From Flavobacterium marginilacus (GTDB lineage Bacteria > Bacteroidota > Bacteroidia > Flavobacteriales > Flavobacteriaceae): a stretch of DNA of 64,000 nt. Below the pieces are notes generated by a model that was given only the letters and a program-made list of their open reading frames with translations, was not told the origin of the DNA and did not search any database. Below, one piece after another: positions 7,660 through 15,288 of the stretch. Position 1 is the stretch's first letter. The number at the start of each line of letters is the position of its first letter. The stretch covers positions 4,216,001 to 4,280,000 of the forward strand of contig NZ_CP113975.1 of assembly GCF_026870155.1 (NCBI RefSeq), written 5' to 3'. The translations under genes were made by a program, and so were the position numbers.

Positions 7660-8946
7660 TCAAAACGTTTTGGAAACCTTATCTATCGCATTAATAGTAA
7701 AATCCAAGTCTTCATACGTCAGTGCATCAGTGATAAACCAAGTTTCATAAGCAGATGGCGCAATATAAACACCTTCAGCTACTAGTCCGTGGAAGAATTT
7801 CTTAAAAGTTTCATTATCTCCAGCACCAGCCGATTTAAAATCAGTCACCGGATTCGCATCAAAATGAACCGAAATCATCGAACCCACTCTATTAATTGTG
7901 AAAACAACATTATTCGCTTTCAAGACTCTCTCGATTCCTGCGCCCAAATAAGCGGTTTTCTCTTCCAGTCTTTTAAAAATTTCACGATCATTGTCCAAAG
8001 CCTGTAACATTGCCAATCCAGCAGCCATCGCCAAAGGATTTCCAGACAAAGTTCCAGCCTGATAAACAGGCCCCAATGGTGCTAGGTAATTCATAATTTC
8101 TTCGCGAGCAGCAAAAGCTCCAACTGGCAAACCACCACCGATAACTTTTCCAAAACAAACGATATCCGCATTGATTTTTAACAGCTCCTGCGCACCGCCT
8201 CTGGCCAATCTAAAACCAGTCATTACCTCATCAAAAATCAGCAGAATTCCGTTTGCCGTACACAGTTCACGCAAAGCTTCCAGAAAACCTTCCGCCGGCG
8301 GAATACATCCCATATTTCCGGCAACTGGTTCGATAATTATAGCCGCAATTTCATTTTTATTGGCTTCGATTAATGTCTTTACGTTTTCCAGATCATTATA
8401 TTGGGCAAGCAGCGTGTCTTTGGCCGTTCCTGCTGTCACGCCTGGGCTGTTTGGTGTTCCAAAAGTCACCGCACCGCTTCCTGCCTGAATCAAAAAGGAA
8501 TCGGAATGACCGTGATAACAGCCGGCAAATTTTATGATTTTGTCTCTTTTGGTAAATCCGCGCGCCAGACGCACTGCACTCATACACGCCTCTGTACCCG
8601 AATTCACAAAACGGATTTTATCAATATTCGGAACCATAGAAACAGCCAATGATGCAATTTGTGTTTCCAGTTCGGTCGGCATCCCGAAAGAAGTTCCCAG
8701 CTTTGCTTTTTCAGTTACGGCCTGCACAACTGGATCATAAGCATGACCCAAAATCATTGGCCCCCAGGAATTGATATAATCGATTAAACGGTTTCCGTCT
8801 TCGTCATACAAATAAGCACCTTTGGCGCTTTTTACAAATATTGGTGTTCCTCCCACGGCTCTAAAAGCCCTAACCGGCGAATTTACTCCTCCTGGGATTA
8901 CTTTTTCTGCTTCAGCAAAAAGCTGACTGCTTCTTTGGTATATCAT
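7660..8946 (-). CDS. hemL: Glutamate-1-semialdehyde 2,1-aminomutase
   Basis: A complete 428-residue class III PLP aminotransferase-fold enzyme. It starts [19 protein letters not shown], the signature of HemL, and contains [42 protein letters not shown] and the PLP-lysine motif [14 protein letters not shown]. It converts glutamate-1-semialdehyde to 5-aminolevulinate in the C5 route of haem synthesis, in the cytosol. It is transcribed alone in this window. Repeats lie upstream (8955-9066). Confidence 0.96.
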   Translation of the reverse strand: MIYQRSSQLFAEAEKVIPGGVNSPVRAFRAVGGTPIFVKSAKGAYLYDEDGNRLIDYINSWGPMILGHAYDPVVQAVTEKAKLGTSFGMPTELETQIASLAVSMVPNIDKIRFVNSGTEACMSAVRLARGFTKRDKIIKFAGCYHGHSDSFLIQAGSGAVTFGTPNSPGVTAGTAKDTLLAQYNDLENVKTLIEANKNEIAAIIIEPVAGNMGCIPPAEGFLEALRELCTANGILLIFDEVMTGFRLARGGAQELLKINADIVCFGKVIGGGLPVGAFAAREEIMNYLAPLGPVYQAGTLSGNPLAMAAGLAMLQALDNDREIFKRLEEKTAYLGAGIERVLKANNVVFTINRVGSMISVHFDANPVTDFKSAGAGDNETFKKFFHGLVAEGVYIAPSAYETWFITDALTYEDLDFTINAIDKVSKTF

Positions 8947-8954
8947 TTTTTTTA

Positions 8955-9066
8955 TTTTTTTGAGATAATAGATAATAGACTAATTGATGATAGACTCAAA
9001 AGTTCAATAAATTATCATACTCTTCAATCTATTTTTCTATTATCTATTTGTCTATTATCTTTCTGT
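8955..9066. repeat. AT-rich inverted microsatellite (aatagata / tatctatt)
   Basis: Units of 'ataatagataatagac' at the left are mirrored by 'ctattatctatttgtctattatct' at the right, giving a long imperfect inverted repeat between hemL and the glucosaminidase gene. The same words recur at 35050-35150. Confidence 0.55.
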
Positions 9067-9068
9067 TT

Positions 9069-9875
9069 CTATTTCACAATCAGCTTCTGTCCTATCGAAA
9101 GCGTATTATCCGTTAAATTATTTTTTTGCTTTAATTCCTCAACCGTTAAATTGAATTTTTTGGAAACCGAATAAAAGGTATCTCCTTTTTGAATCTCGTA
9201 AAGATTAACTTGGTCTGAACCAAAATCATCCTGAACTAATACTTTCGTCTCTTCATTTTTGGGTTCTTTTCCCAAAACCTTAGAATCATATTCATGCAGA
9301 TTATAGGTTTCAATATAGTTTATTAATTTTTCAGGATACTTCGGATCGGTGGCGTAACCTGCTTCGCGTAAGCCTTTTGCCCAAGCTTTGTAATCGCCTT
9401 TCGGCAATTTAAACAAACTGGCATATCTAGTTTTACCTGTTAAAACCATGGCGTGGTCTTTGTATGATTCCGAAGCCTGTTTGTATTTTCTGAAACATTC
9501 GTTGGCAGAATCATCATCTTTATACACTTTGTCACCTGTCCAATCATGGCATTTAATTCCGAAATGATTATTAGCATTTACTGCCAAATCACTTTGTCCT
9601 GCGCCAGATTCCAAAATTCCTTGTGCCAAAATAATACTGGCCGGAATGCCGTACGTTTTCATATTGCTCATCGCAACACCGTTGTATTGGGCTACATACC
9701 CATTTACTATTTCTGCGTTTGACTTTGGTTTAGAAGCCGAACTACCACCGCCGTTTTGAATGGGTTTGGAATATTTCCAGCCCACTGGTTTTTTGGTAGT
9801 CTGAATTTTTGATTTTGAAGAACCACATCCAATCAAGGACATAATCACAAAGAGTAAAATTATTTTTTTAAACAT
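9069..9875 (-). CDS. Lipoprotein peptidoglycan glucosaminidase with LysM domain
   Basis: A 268-residue protein. The N-terminus is a lipoprotein signal (IILLFVIMSLIGCGSS, lipobox Cys17). Residues about 65-195 form a GH73/Bax-like glucosaminidase domain (ASIILAQGILESGAGQSDLAVNANNHFGIKCH...GYATDPKYPEKLINYIETYNL; the Glu in ILESG is the likely catalytic acid). A C-terminal LysM (YEIQKGDTFYSVSKKFNLTVEELKQKNNL) binds peptidoglycan. It would cleave the glycan backbone from an outer-membrane or periplasmic anchor during wall turnover. Confidence 0.9.
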   Translation of the reverse strand: MFKKIILLFVIMSLIGCGSSKSKIQTTKKPVGWKYSKPIQNGGGSSASKPKSNAEIVNGYVAQYNGVAMSNMKTYGIPASIILAQGILESGAGQSDLAVNANNHFGIKCHDWTGDKVYKDDDSANECFRKYKQASESYKDHAMVLTGKTRYASLFKLPKGDYKAWAKGLREAGYATDPKYPEKLINYIETYNLHEYDSKVLGKEPKNEETKVLVQDDFGSDQVNLYEIQKGDTFYSVSKKFNLTVEELKQKNNLTDNTLSIGQKLIVK

Positions 9876-9928
9876 ATTTTGAATTTATGATTTAGGATTT
9901 TCAATATTGTCATTGATTTTTGCCATTG

Positions 9929-10822
9929 TTATTGAAATTGAATTAATGTGCTGTTTTTCTTTTTCAAAAACGTATTCATTCCCTGAATCCCTTGTAATCC
10001 TCCTGTATGAATCAGCAGAATTTTAGCATTATCAGGGAAATAGTTCTTATGAATCAAATCCATAACGCCAAAAACCATCTTTCCAGTATAAACGGGATCC
10101 AAAGGCACTTGAGTTTCTTTGTAAAACCGATTAATAAACTGAATCAATTCTTCATTTACCTTTCCATATCCGCCAAAATGATAATCAGTTACTAAATTCC
10201 AATTTTCGCTGCGGGCAAATTTACGAATTTCATCTTTTAAAAAGTCGCCTTTTAGCGCCGGAAATCCCAAAACTTTTTGGTGTGGCAATACGCTGTTGAT
10301 AATCCCCGAAATAGTTCCGCCTGTCCCCACCGCCAAGCAGACATAATCAAAATTAGCATCTTCTTCGGTCAAAATTTCTTCACAGCCTTTTATCGCATAT
10401 TTGTTAGTTCCGCCCTCTGGAACAAGATAAAATAAACCAAATTTCTGTTTCAAACCAGCAATAAAATCAAACTCGGTTTTGTGCCGATAAGCTTCTCTGG
10501 TTACAAACTCGAATTCCATGCCACATTCCTGTGCGAACTTTAAAGTTGGATTTTCAGTAATTTTATCTCCCAGTTCATCACCTCGGATTATACCAATAGT
10601 TTTAAAACCCTGCTCTTTTCCCGCATAAGCCACCGCAGCAATATGGTTAGAATAAGCGCCGCCAAAAGTGAGAAGCGTTTCCTGATTCTCACTTTTCGCC
10701 TGAATCAGGTTGTACTTCATTTTCCTGAATTTATTTCCAGAAATAAAAGGATGGAGCAGATCTTCTCTTTTTATTTCAAGAGAAATTCCATTGGGTAATT
10801 CAAGTGGGAGTATCTGATTCAA
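9929..10822 (-). CDS. ACC deaminase / D-cysteine desulfhydrase family PLP enzyme
   Basis: A 297-residue fold-type II PLP enzyme. Near residues 18-35 it has KREDLLHPFISGNKFRKMKYNL, with the PLP-binding Lys in GNKFRK; then TFGGAYSNHIAAVAYAG (the SNH motif) and a phosphate loop VGTGGTISG. It belongs with D-cysteine desulfhydrase (DcyD) and 1-aminocyclopropane-1-carboxylate deaminase. The reaction is alpha,beta-elimination or ring opening of a small amino acid giving ammonia and a keto acid. The two activities cannot be separated by eye. Confidence 0.85.
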   Translation of the reverse strand: MNQILPLELPNGISLEIKREDLLHPFISGNKFRKMKYNLIQAKSENQETLLTFGGAYSNHIAAVAYAGKEQGFKTIGIIRGDELGDKITENPTLKFAQECGMEFEFVTREAYRHKTEFDFIAGLKQKFGLFYLVPEGGTNKYAIKGCEEILTEEDANFDYVCLAVGTGGTISGIINSVLPHQKVLGFPALKGDFLKDEIRKFARSENWNLVTDYHFGGYGKVNEELIQFINRFYKETQVPLDPVYTGKMVFGVMDLIHKNYFPDNAKILLIHTGGLQGIQGMNTFLKKKNSTLIQFQ

Positions 10823-10856
10823 AATTTTATTTTTTTTGATTTAAGGGATGAAGATT

Positions 10857-10906
10857 AACCGCAAGGTTCGCTAAGTTTTACGCAAAGCTTTGCGAACCTT
10901 GCGGTT
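10857..10906. repeat. Palindromic repeat (aaccgcaaggttcgc ... gcgaaccttgcggtt)
   Basis: Perfect 15-bp arms at 10857-10871 and 10892-10906, followed by a run of A. The right arm with its flank (tttgcgaaccttgcggttaaa) recurs identically at about 54493-54516, so it is a dispersed element. It lies between two genes of the same strand. Confidence 0.75.
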
Positions 10907-10916
10907 AAAAAAACTT

Positions 10917-11243
10917 TTATACATACTTTAAAAAACTAAAAAGAGTTCGGTTTTTCAAATAATCAACATGCTTTTCATTAGCATATGCTTCCCTTTCAAA
11001 ACTGATATTTTTATAAGCTAAATTAGCATTCCTGTACTGCAGCAAACGTACCGCATATTCGACAAAATACCAAACAAAAAAAGGCAGAACAAGCAGTTCC
11101 AGCTGTTGCCGAATGTGGATTCTTTCATGGTTAATCAAAGTTTGGTTTTCGGAATCGAAGCGGTGTTTTATAATCACAAACGGAAAGACCGTGAGACCGC
11201 GATATCCTTTTGGAATTAAATATTTGGCAACGATAATATACAT
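10917..11243 (-). CDS. Small membrane-associated HExxH protein, unknown function
   Basis: A 108-residue protein with an HExxH motif (HERIHIRQQ, around residue 40) followed by a hydrophobic segment (LLVLPFFVWYFVEYAVRLL) and then FEREAYANE about 25 residues later. The order HExxH, membrane helix, E-x-E resembles the minimal core of zinc metallopeptidases of the BlaR1/M56 type, but the protein is far shorter. I do not recognise it as a characterised family. A zinc-binding role is inference. It is transcribed toward the desulfhydrase gene. Confidence 0.6.
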   Translation of the reverse strand: MYIIVAKYLIPKGYRGLTVFPFVIIKHRFDSENQTLINHERIHIRQQLELLVLPFFVWYFVEYAVRLLQYRNANLAYKNISFEREAYANEKHVDYLKNRTLFSFLKYV

Positions 11244-11335
11244 TGATTATAAAATTTATAGATTTGTAGAAGCAATATAGCCAAATTCAAAGAAAAACAC
11301 AATCGCCTTTCGGCAGATTTCAGCATAAAAACAGA

Positions 11336-11512
11336 ATGACAGAACAAAATAATGAAAATAAATTAACTGAGGGCGAAGATTTTTATTATACGCCCGAAGG
11401 ATACAAGTGCTTTACCGAAAAATATCATTTGAAACGTGGGTACTGCTGTAAAAGTGGCTGCCGTCATTGTCCATATGGATTTGATAAAAAGACTGGGGAG
11501 ATTAGAAAATAG
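11336..11512 (+). CDS. Short Cys-rich protein (DUF5522-like)
   Basis: A 58-residue protein from ATG 11336 to TAG 11510-11512. It contains EDFYYTPEGYKCFTEKYHLKRGYCCKSGCRHCPYGFDK. The cluster CCKSGCRHCPYG matches the short DUF5522-type proteins found near metabolic genes in Bacteroidota and Proteobacteria. Four close Cys and a His suggest binding of a metal or Fe-S centre; this is inference. It diverges from the HExxH gene. Confidence 0.75.
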   Translation: MTEQNNENKLTEGEDFYYTPEGYKCFTEKYHLKRGYCCKSGCRHCPYGFDKKTGEIRK

Positions 11513-11667
11513 ATTACAGATAGCTGAGTTTAGACCGCAGAAAATAATTTTTAAAATAGTTCAATAGTAACAATGGACATTCTTTCTTTAAAATATAAAA
11601 TTAAAATTCACAAGTCCTACCATAGGTCGGATATACGGTATCCTTAGTTTATTGTTTTAATTTAAAA

Positions 11668-11769
11668 ATGAGTATTCGAATTTTAGATTATTCGACTGTT
11701 CGAAGAAATCTAAAAAAGTACAACCAAAACAGATTAACAGATATGCTTATTGAATTGATAAAATTCTAA
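11668..11769 (+). CDS. Possible 33-residue peptide upstream of hutU
   Basis: ATG 11668 to TAA 11767-11769 encodes MSIRILDYSTVRRNLKKYNQ and a short tail. It lies 39 nt before hutU in a gap of about 300 bp that holds nothing else obvious. There is no His-codon run, so it does not look like a histidine leader. It could be chance. Confidence 0.15.
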   Translation: MSIRILDYSTVRRNLKKYNQNRLTDMLIELIKF

Positions 11770-11808
11770 TAATCCAGCAATCTGAAAATCTAAAAAATCT
11801 ATTTAAAA

Positions 11809-13827
11809 ATGACTTTTCAAGAACAGATACAACAAGGAATTCCTGCTATATTACCACAGCCAAAGCCGTATGAGGCGAATATTAACCACGCTCCCAAGCG
11901 AAAAGAAATTTTGACGGACGCCGAGAAAAAACTGGCACTTCGTAATGCTTTGCGCTATTTTGAACCGCAGCATCACGTGGAGCTAATTCCTGAATTTCGA
12001 TACGAACTGGAAATGTACGGACGTATTTATATGTACCGTTTTCGTCCTGATTATAAAATGTATGCTCGCCCAATTTCGGAATATCCAGGAAAAAGCGAAC
12101 AGGCAAAAGCCACTATGCTGATGATTCAGAACAATCTGGATTATGCGGTGGCACAGCATCCGCACGAATTGATTACATATGGAGGAAACGGAGCAGTTTT
12201 TTCGAACTGGGCGCAATATTTATTGACGATGAAATACCTTTCGGAGATGACCGATGAGCAGACACTGACGATGTATTCCGGGCACCCGATGGGATTGTTT
12301 CCTTCACATAAAGAAGCTCCAAGAGTTGTGGTTACTAACGGAATGGTGATTCCGAATTATTCTCAGCCTGACGATTGGGAAAGAATGAACGCTTTGGGGG
12401 TTTCGCAATACGGGCAAATGACCGCAGGCAGTTATATGTACATAGGTCCGCAGGGAATTGTGCACGGAACGACCATCACGGTTCTGAACGGTTTCAGAAA
12501 AATAAAACGTTCTCCAAAAGGCGGATTATTCGTGACTTCCGGACTTGGCGGCATGAGCGGTGCACAGCCAAAAGCAGGAAATATTGCGGGCTGTATCACG
12601 GTTTGTGCCGAAGTAAATGCAAAAATCACACACATTCGTCACAGTCAGGGCTGGATTAATGAAGTTGTTGAGAATCTTGACGAATTGGTGCAAAGAGTGA
12701 CTTTGGCGAAAGCCAATAACGAAACCGTTTCTATCGCCTACCTCGGAAATGTGGTCGATGTTTGGGAACGATTTGACGAGGAGAACCTGTATATCGATTT
12801 GGGTTCCGACCAGACTTCGCTTCACAATCCTTGGGCGGGCGGGTATTATCCAGTTGGCATTTCATTTGAAGAAGCCAATGAAATGATGGCTAATAATCCA
12901 GTTTTATTCAAAGAAAAAGTGCAGGAAACTTTGCGACGTCATACCAATGCAATCAACAAACATACAGCCAAAGGAACGTATTTCTTTGATTATGGAAATG
13001 CCTTTTTATTAGAAGCTTCCCGTGCGGGAGCGGATATTCTAAAAAAAGAAACCCTTTCTTCTCCCTGTCCTTCGGGGAGGGCTGGGGTGGGGATTGATTT
13101 CAGATACCCGAGTTATGTTCAGGATATTATGGGACCAATGTGTTTTGATTACGGATTTGGTCCTTTCCGCTGGGTTTGTACTTCAGGAAAACCGGAAGAT
13201 TTAGCTAAAACAGATGCAATTGCCTGTCAGGTTTTGGAAGAAATGGCAAAAACTGCTCCTGTAGAAATTCAGCAGCAAATGCAGGATAATATTCAGTGGA
13301 TAAAAGGTGCTCAGGAAAATAAACTGGTTGTAGGTTCACAAGCCCGAATCTTATACGCTGATGCCGAAGGCCGTGTAAAAATTGCCGAAGCTTTCAATCA
13401 GGCGATTGCCAAAGGAGAAATTGAAACAGTTGTCTTGGGTCGAGATCATCACGATGTTTCGGGAACGGATTCACCTTACCGAGAAACTTCAAATATTTAT
13501 GACGGTTCCCGATTCACAGCTGATATGGCCATTCATAATGTAATAGGCGACAGTTTTCGTGGTGCGACCTGGGTGTCTATTCACAATGGCGGCGGTGTAG
13601 GCTGGGGCGAAGTAATCAACGGCGGTTTCGGAATGGTCCTTGACGGTACTCCCGAAGCTTCACGACGCTTGGCTTCAATGTTGTTTTGGGATGTCAATAA
13701 CGGAATTTCAAGACGCAGCTGGGCTCGAAATGAAGGAGCTGTTTTTGCGATAAAAAGAGCTATGGAAGCAGAACCTTTATTGAAAGTTACATTACCAAAT
13801 TTGGTTGACGACGAGTTATTAAACTAG
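11809..13827 (+). CDS. hutU: Urocanate hydratase (carries an in-frame repeat insertion)
   Basis: A 672-residue urocanase. It shows YGGNGAVFSNWAQY, TSGLGGMSGAQPKA, the catalytic-Cys region YGFGPFRWVCTSG, and the C-terminal NGGGVGWGEVINGGFGMVLDG that contacts NAD+. It hydrates urocanate to imidazolonepropionate in histidine degradation. Just before the conserved IDFRYPSYVQDIMGP block, about 13-16 residues (ETLSSPCPSGRAGVG, bases about 13048-13093) have no place in the family and are encoded by a palindromic GC-rich repeat. The reading frame is kept. No hutH or hutI lies nearby. Confidence 0.95.
   Translation: MTFQEQIQQGIPAILPQPKPYEANINHAPKRKEILTDAEKKLALRNALRYFEPQHHVELIPEFRYELEMYGRIYMYRFRPDYKMYARPISEYPGKSEQAKATMLMIQNNLDYAVAQHPHELITYGGNGAVFSNWAQYLLTMKYLSEMTDEQTLTMYSGHPMGLFPSHKEAPRVVVTNGMVIPNYSQPDDWERMNALGVSQYGQMTAGSYMYIGPQGIVHGTTITVLNGFRKIKRSPKGGLFVTSGLGGMSGAQPKAGNIAGCITVCAEVNAKITHIRHSQGWINEVVENLDELVQRVTLAKANNETVSIAYLGNVVDVWERFDEENLYIDLGSDQTSLHNPWAGGYYPVGISFEEANEMMANNPVLFKEKVQETLRRHTNAINKHTAKGTYFFDYGNAFLLEASRAGADILKKETLSSPCPSGRAGVGIDFRYPSYVQDIMGPMCFDYGFGPFRWVCTSGKPEDLAKTDAIACQVLEEMAKTAPVEIQQQMQDNIQWIKGAQENKLVVGSQARILYADAEGRVKIAEAFNQAIAKGEIETVVLGRDHHDVSGTDSPYRETSNIYDGSRFTADMAIHNVIGDSFRGATWVSIHNGGGVGWGEVINGGFGMVLDGTPEASRRLASMLFWDVNNGISRRSWARNEGAVFAIKRAMEAEPLLKVTLPNLVDDELLN
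13053..13093. repeat. Palindromic repeat inserted in frame inside hutU
   Basis: The stretch contains 'ccctgtcc-ttc-ggggaggg', which folds into a hairpin, followed by 'ctggggtgggg'. Its GC content contrasts with the flanking coding sequence, and it encodes SSPCPSGRAGVG. It matches my recollection of intergenic palindromes (ctctcc...ggagagg...ggggtg) common in Bacteroidota genomes. Confidence 0.65.
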
Positions 13828-13952
13828 CCAATTTCTGAAAATAATACAATTTGTTAAAAACTTTGTACAGTACAAATAAATCATCTAACTTTAAGACAGT
13901 AAACTTGGTACGGTTTTTGTGCCAGTTTATTCGAACATAAATCACATAAATC

Positions 13953-14495
13953 ATGAAAACATTTAGATTCCTGCCCCTATTATTACTTTTCATAGCTGCA
14001 TCTTGTGACTCCGTACAAGTATATTCTGATTATGATAAATCAGCCGATTTTAAGCAGTACAAGACTTTCGCCTTTATGAAATCGGGTATAGATAAAGTCG
14101 AAATTTCCGATTTGGACAAAAAAAGAATTCTCAATGCTATTGATCAGCAATTGCAAGCCAAAGGATTTACCAAAAGTGATAATCCTGATTTATTAGTTAA
14201 TATTTTCACTAAATCCCGCGAAGAAGTAAGTGTAAACCAATTCAATGCTGGCTGGGGTTACGGCTGGGGTTATGGCTGGAATCCGTATATGATGTATGGA
14301 GGCCACACGACCGTTAGCTCATCTACCGAAGGAACATTATACATTGACCTTATCGATGCCAAAAAGAAAGAATTGATCTGGCAGGGTGAGGGAACTGGAA
14401 CACTTAGCAAAGATATGAATAGAAAAGATGAAATCGTTAACAATATCGTTGGTCAAATTTTAGCGCAATATCCACCAGTTGCAGCTAAAAAATAA
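13953..14495 (+). CDS. DUF4136 lipoprotein
   Basis: A 180-residue protein with a lipoprotein signal (FLPLLLLFIAASCDS, lipobox Cys19). The body fits DUF4136: 'DYDKSADFKQYKTFAFM' near the start, 'IDQQLQAKGFTKSDNPDLLVNIFTKSREEV', a Gly/Trp/Tyr-rich loop (GWGYGWGYGWNPY) and the closing 'EGTLYIDLIDAKKKELIWQGEGTGTL...IVNNIVGQILAQYPP'. It is a periplasm-facing or outer-membrane lipoprotein of unknown role, transcribed alone. Confidence 0.88.
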   Translation: MKTFRFLPLLLLFIAASCDSVQVYSDYDKSADFKQYKTFAFMKSGIDKVEISDLDKKRILNAIDQQLQAKGFTKSDNPDLLVNIFTKSREEVSVNQFNAGWGYGWGYGWNPYMMYGGHTTVSSSTEGTLYIDLIDAKKKELIWQGEGTGTLSKDMNRKDEIVNNIVGQILAQYPPVAAKK

Positions 14496-14552
14496 CAGTT
14501 TATTTTCTTAGTCCCTTCAAAAATGAATACATTTGCAGTATAAGCTCAAAAA

Positions 14553-14606
14553 ATGAAGAACTTAATTAACATCATCATTGTCATTATTATAATTATCATT
14601 CGATAA
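14553..14606 (+). CDS. Isoleucine-rich leader peptide 1 of the ilv-type operon
   Basis: ATG 14553 to TAA 14604-14606 encodes 17 residues, MKNLINIIIVIIIIIIR: 10 Ile, 1 Val and 1 Leu. Such a run of one regulatory amino acid is the hallmark of ribosome-mediated attenuation. Its last Ile codons and stop form the perfect 9-bp inverted repeat ATAATTATC / GATAATTAT (14589-14610), placed as a pause hairpin. An intrinsic terminator follows at 14654. The genes downstream are ilvN-like and ilvA, whose pathway makes isoleucine. Confidence 0.85.
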   Translation: MKNLINIIIVIIIIIIR

Positions 14607-14653
14607 TTATGGCGGGGTGTTATATAAAAGAGTAATCAATATACAATTTATAA

Positions 14654-14682
14654 AACCTCCCACGTCGGGAGGTTTTTTATTT
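14654..14682 (+). terminator. Attenuator terminator 1
   Basis: CCTCCC (14656-14661), loop acgtc, GGGAGG (14667-14672), then TTTTTTATTTT; flanking AA/TT extend the stem to 8 bp. It lies 48 nt after leader peptide 1. The G-rich stretch 14611-14619 just after the leader has partial complementarity to the 5' arm and may take part in an antiterminator. Confidence 0.85.
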
Positions 14683-14691
14683 TAAGCAAAC

Positions 14692-14748
14692 ATGAAAAAT
14701 TCAGCAGTAATTATTAGTATCGTAATTATCATTATTCGTATCACATGA
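14692..14748 (+). CDS. Isoleucine-rich leader peptide 2 of the ilv-type operon
   Basis: ATG 14692 to TGA 14746-14748 encodes 18 residues, MKNSAVIISIVIIIIRIT: 8 Ile and 2 Val. It begins shortly after terminator 1 and is followed by a second terminator at 14776, so a complete second leader/attenuator unit lies in tandem with the first. It starts MKN like leader 1, which suggests duplication. RNA polymerase must pass both units before reaching the structural genes. Confidence 0.85.
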   Translation: MKNSAVIISIVIIIIRIT

Positions 14749-14775
14749 CGAGTCAGGATTCTATTTTCTAATACA

Positions 14776-14811
14776 GCCTTTCTCCGTTCAAATGAAGAAA
14801 GGCTTTTTTTT
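14776..14811 (+). terminator. Attenuator terminator 2
   Basis: GCCTTTCT (14776-14783) and AGAAAGGC (14796-14803) form a perfect 8-bp stem, followed by eight T (14804-14811). It ends 24 nt before the ATG of the ilvN-like gene, so it can only act as a premature stop signal for that operon. Confidence 0.85.
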
Positions 14812-14835
14812 ATTCAAAAAACAAACTATTCAATA

Positions 14836-15255
14836 ATGAAACAAGAATTTACAATAACACTTTTCAGTGAAAAACAGGAAGGCTTAATCAATAAAACAGC
14901 CTTTATTTTGACTCGGAGAAAAATAAACATAAACAGCTTCTCAGTATTTTTTTGTAAAACAGTAAATTTATATCGTTTTACGATTACGCTTATTGAAACC
15001 GAGAAGGCAGTTCAAAACATCGTATATCAAATGGAAAAAATAATTGAAGTTTTTAAATGTTATCTGCAGACCGAAACCGAACTTTCTACTCACCAGATTC
15101 TACTATTAAAGTTTCTGAATTCTGATGAAAAAGCAAAGCAAATTACATCAATTATCAATGCTGTTCCGATTATTCAGGAAAATGATTACTGCGTTTACAC
15201 CAGTAAAACAGACAACGAAACAATCCAGCAATTAAACCTGATAAATTCTTTTTAA
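14836..15255 (+). CDS. Orphan IlvN-like ACT-domain protein
   Basis: A 139-residue protein whose first 75 residues follow the acetolactate synthase small subunit pattern: MKQEFTITLFSEKQEGLINKTAFILTRRKININSFSVF, then RFTITLIETEKAVQNIVYQMEKIIEVFKCY. The usual ligand-loop glycine of IlvN (D/Q-x-G-L-L-N-R) is conserved as QEGLINK. The C-terminal half is shorter and more diverged than in true IlvN (about 160-180 residues). No catalytic subunit (ilvB) is present; ilvA follows after 33 nt. It may bind Val/Ile and regulate a distant IlvB or IlvA, or be a relic of a full ilvBN set. Confidence 0.7.
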   Translation: MKQEFTITLFSEKQEGLINKTAFILTRRKININSFSVFFCKTVNLYRFTITLIETEKAVQNIVYQMEKIIEVFKCYLQTETELSTHQILLLKFLNSDEKAKQITSIINAVPIIQENDYCVYTSKTDNETIQQLNLINSF

Positions 15256-15288
15256 TTCAAAAATTTTAAAATCCGAAATACAGCAAAA

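Noticed and set aside
7789..8740. Several + strand frames of 60-105 residues within hemL
   Set aside because: They are shadows of the well-conserved hemL gene on the other strand and match no family.
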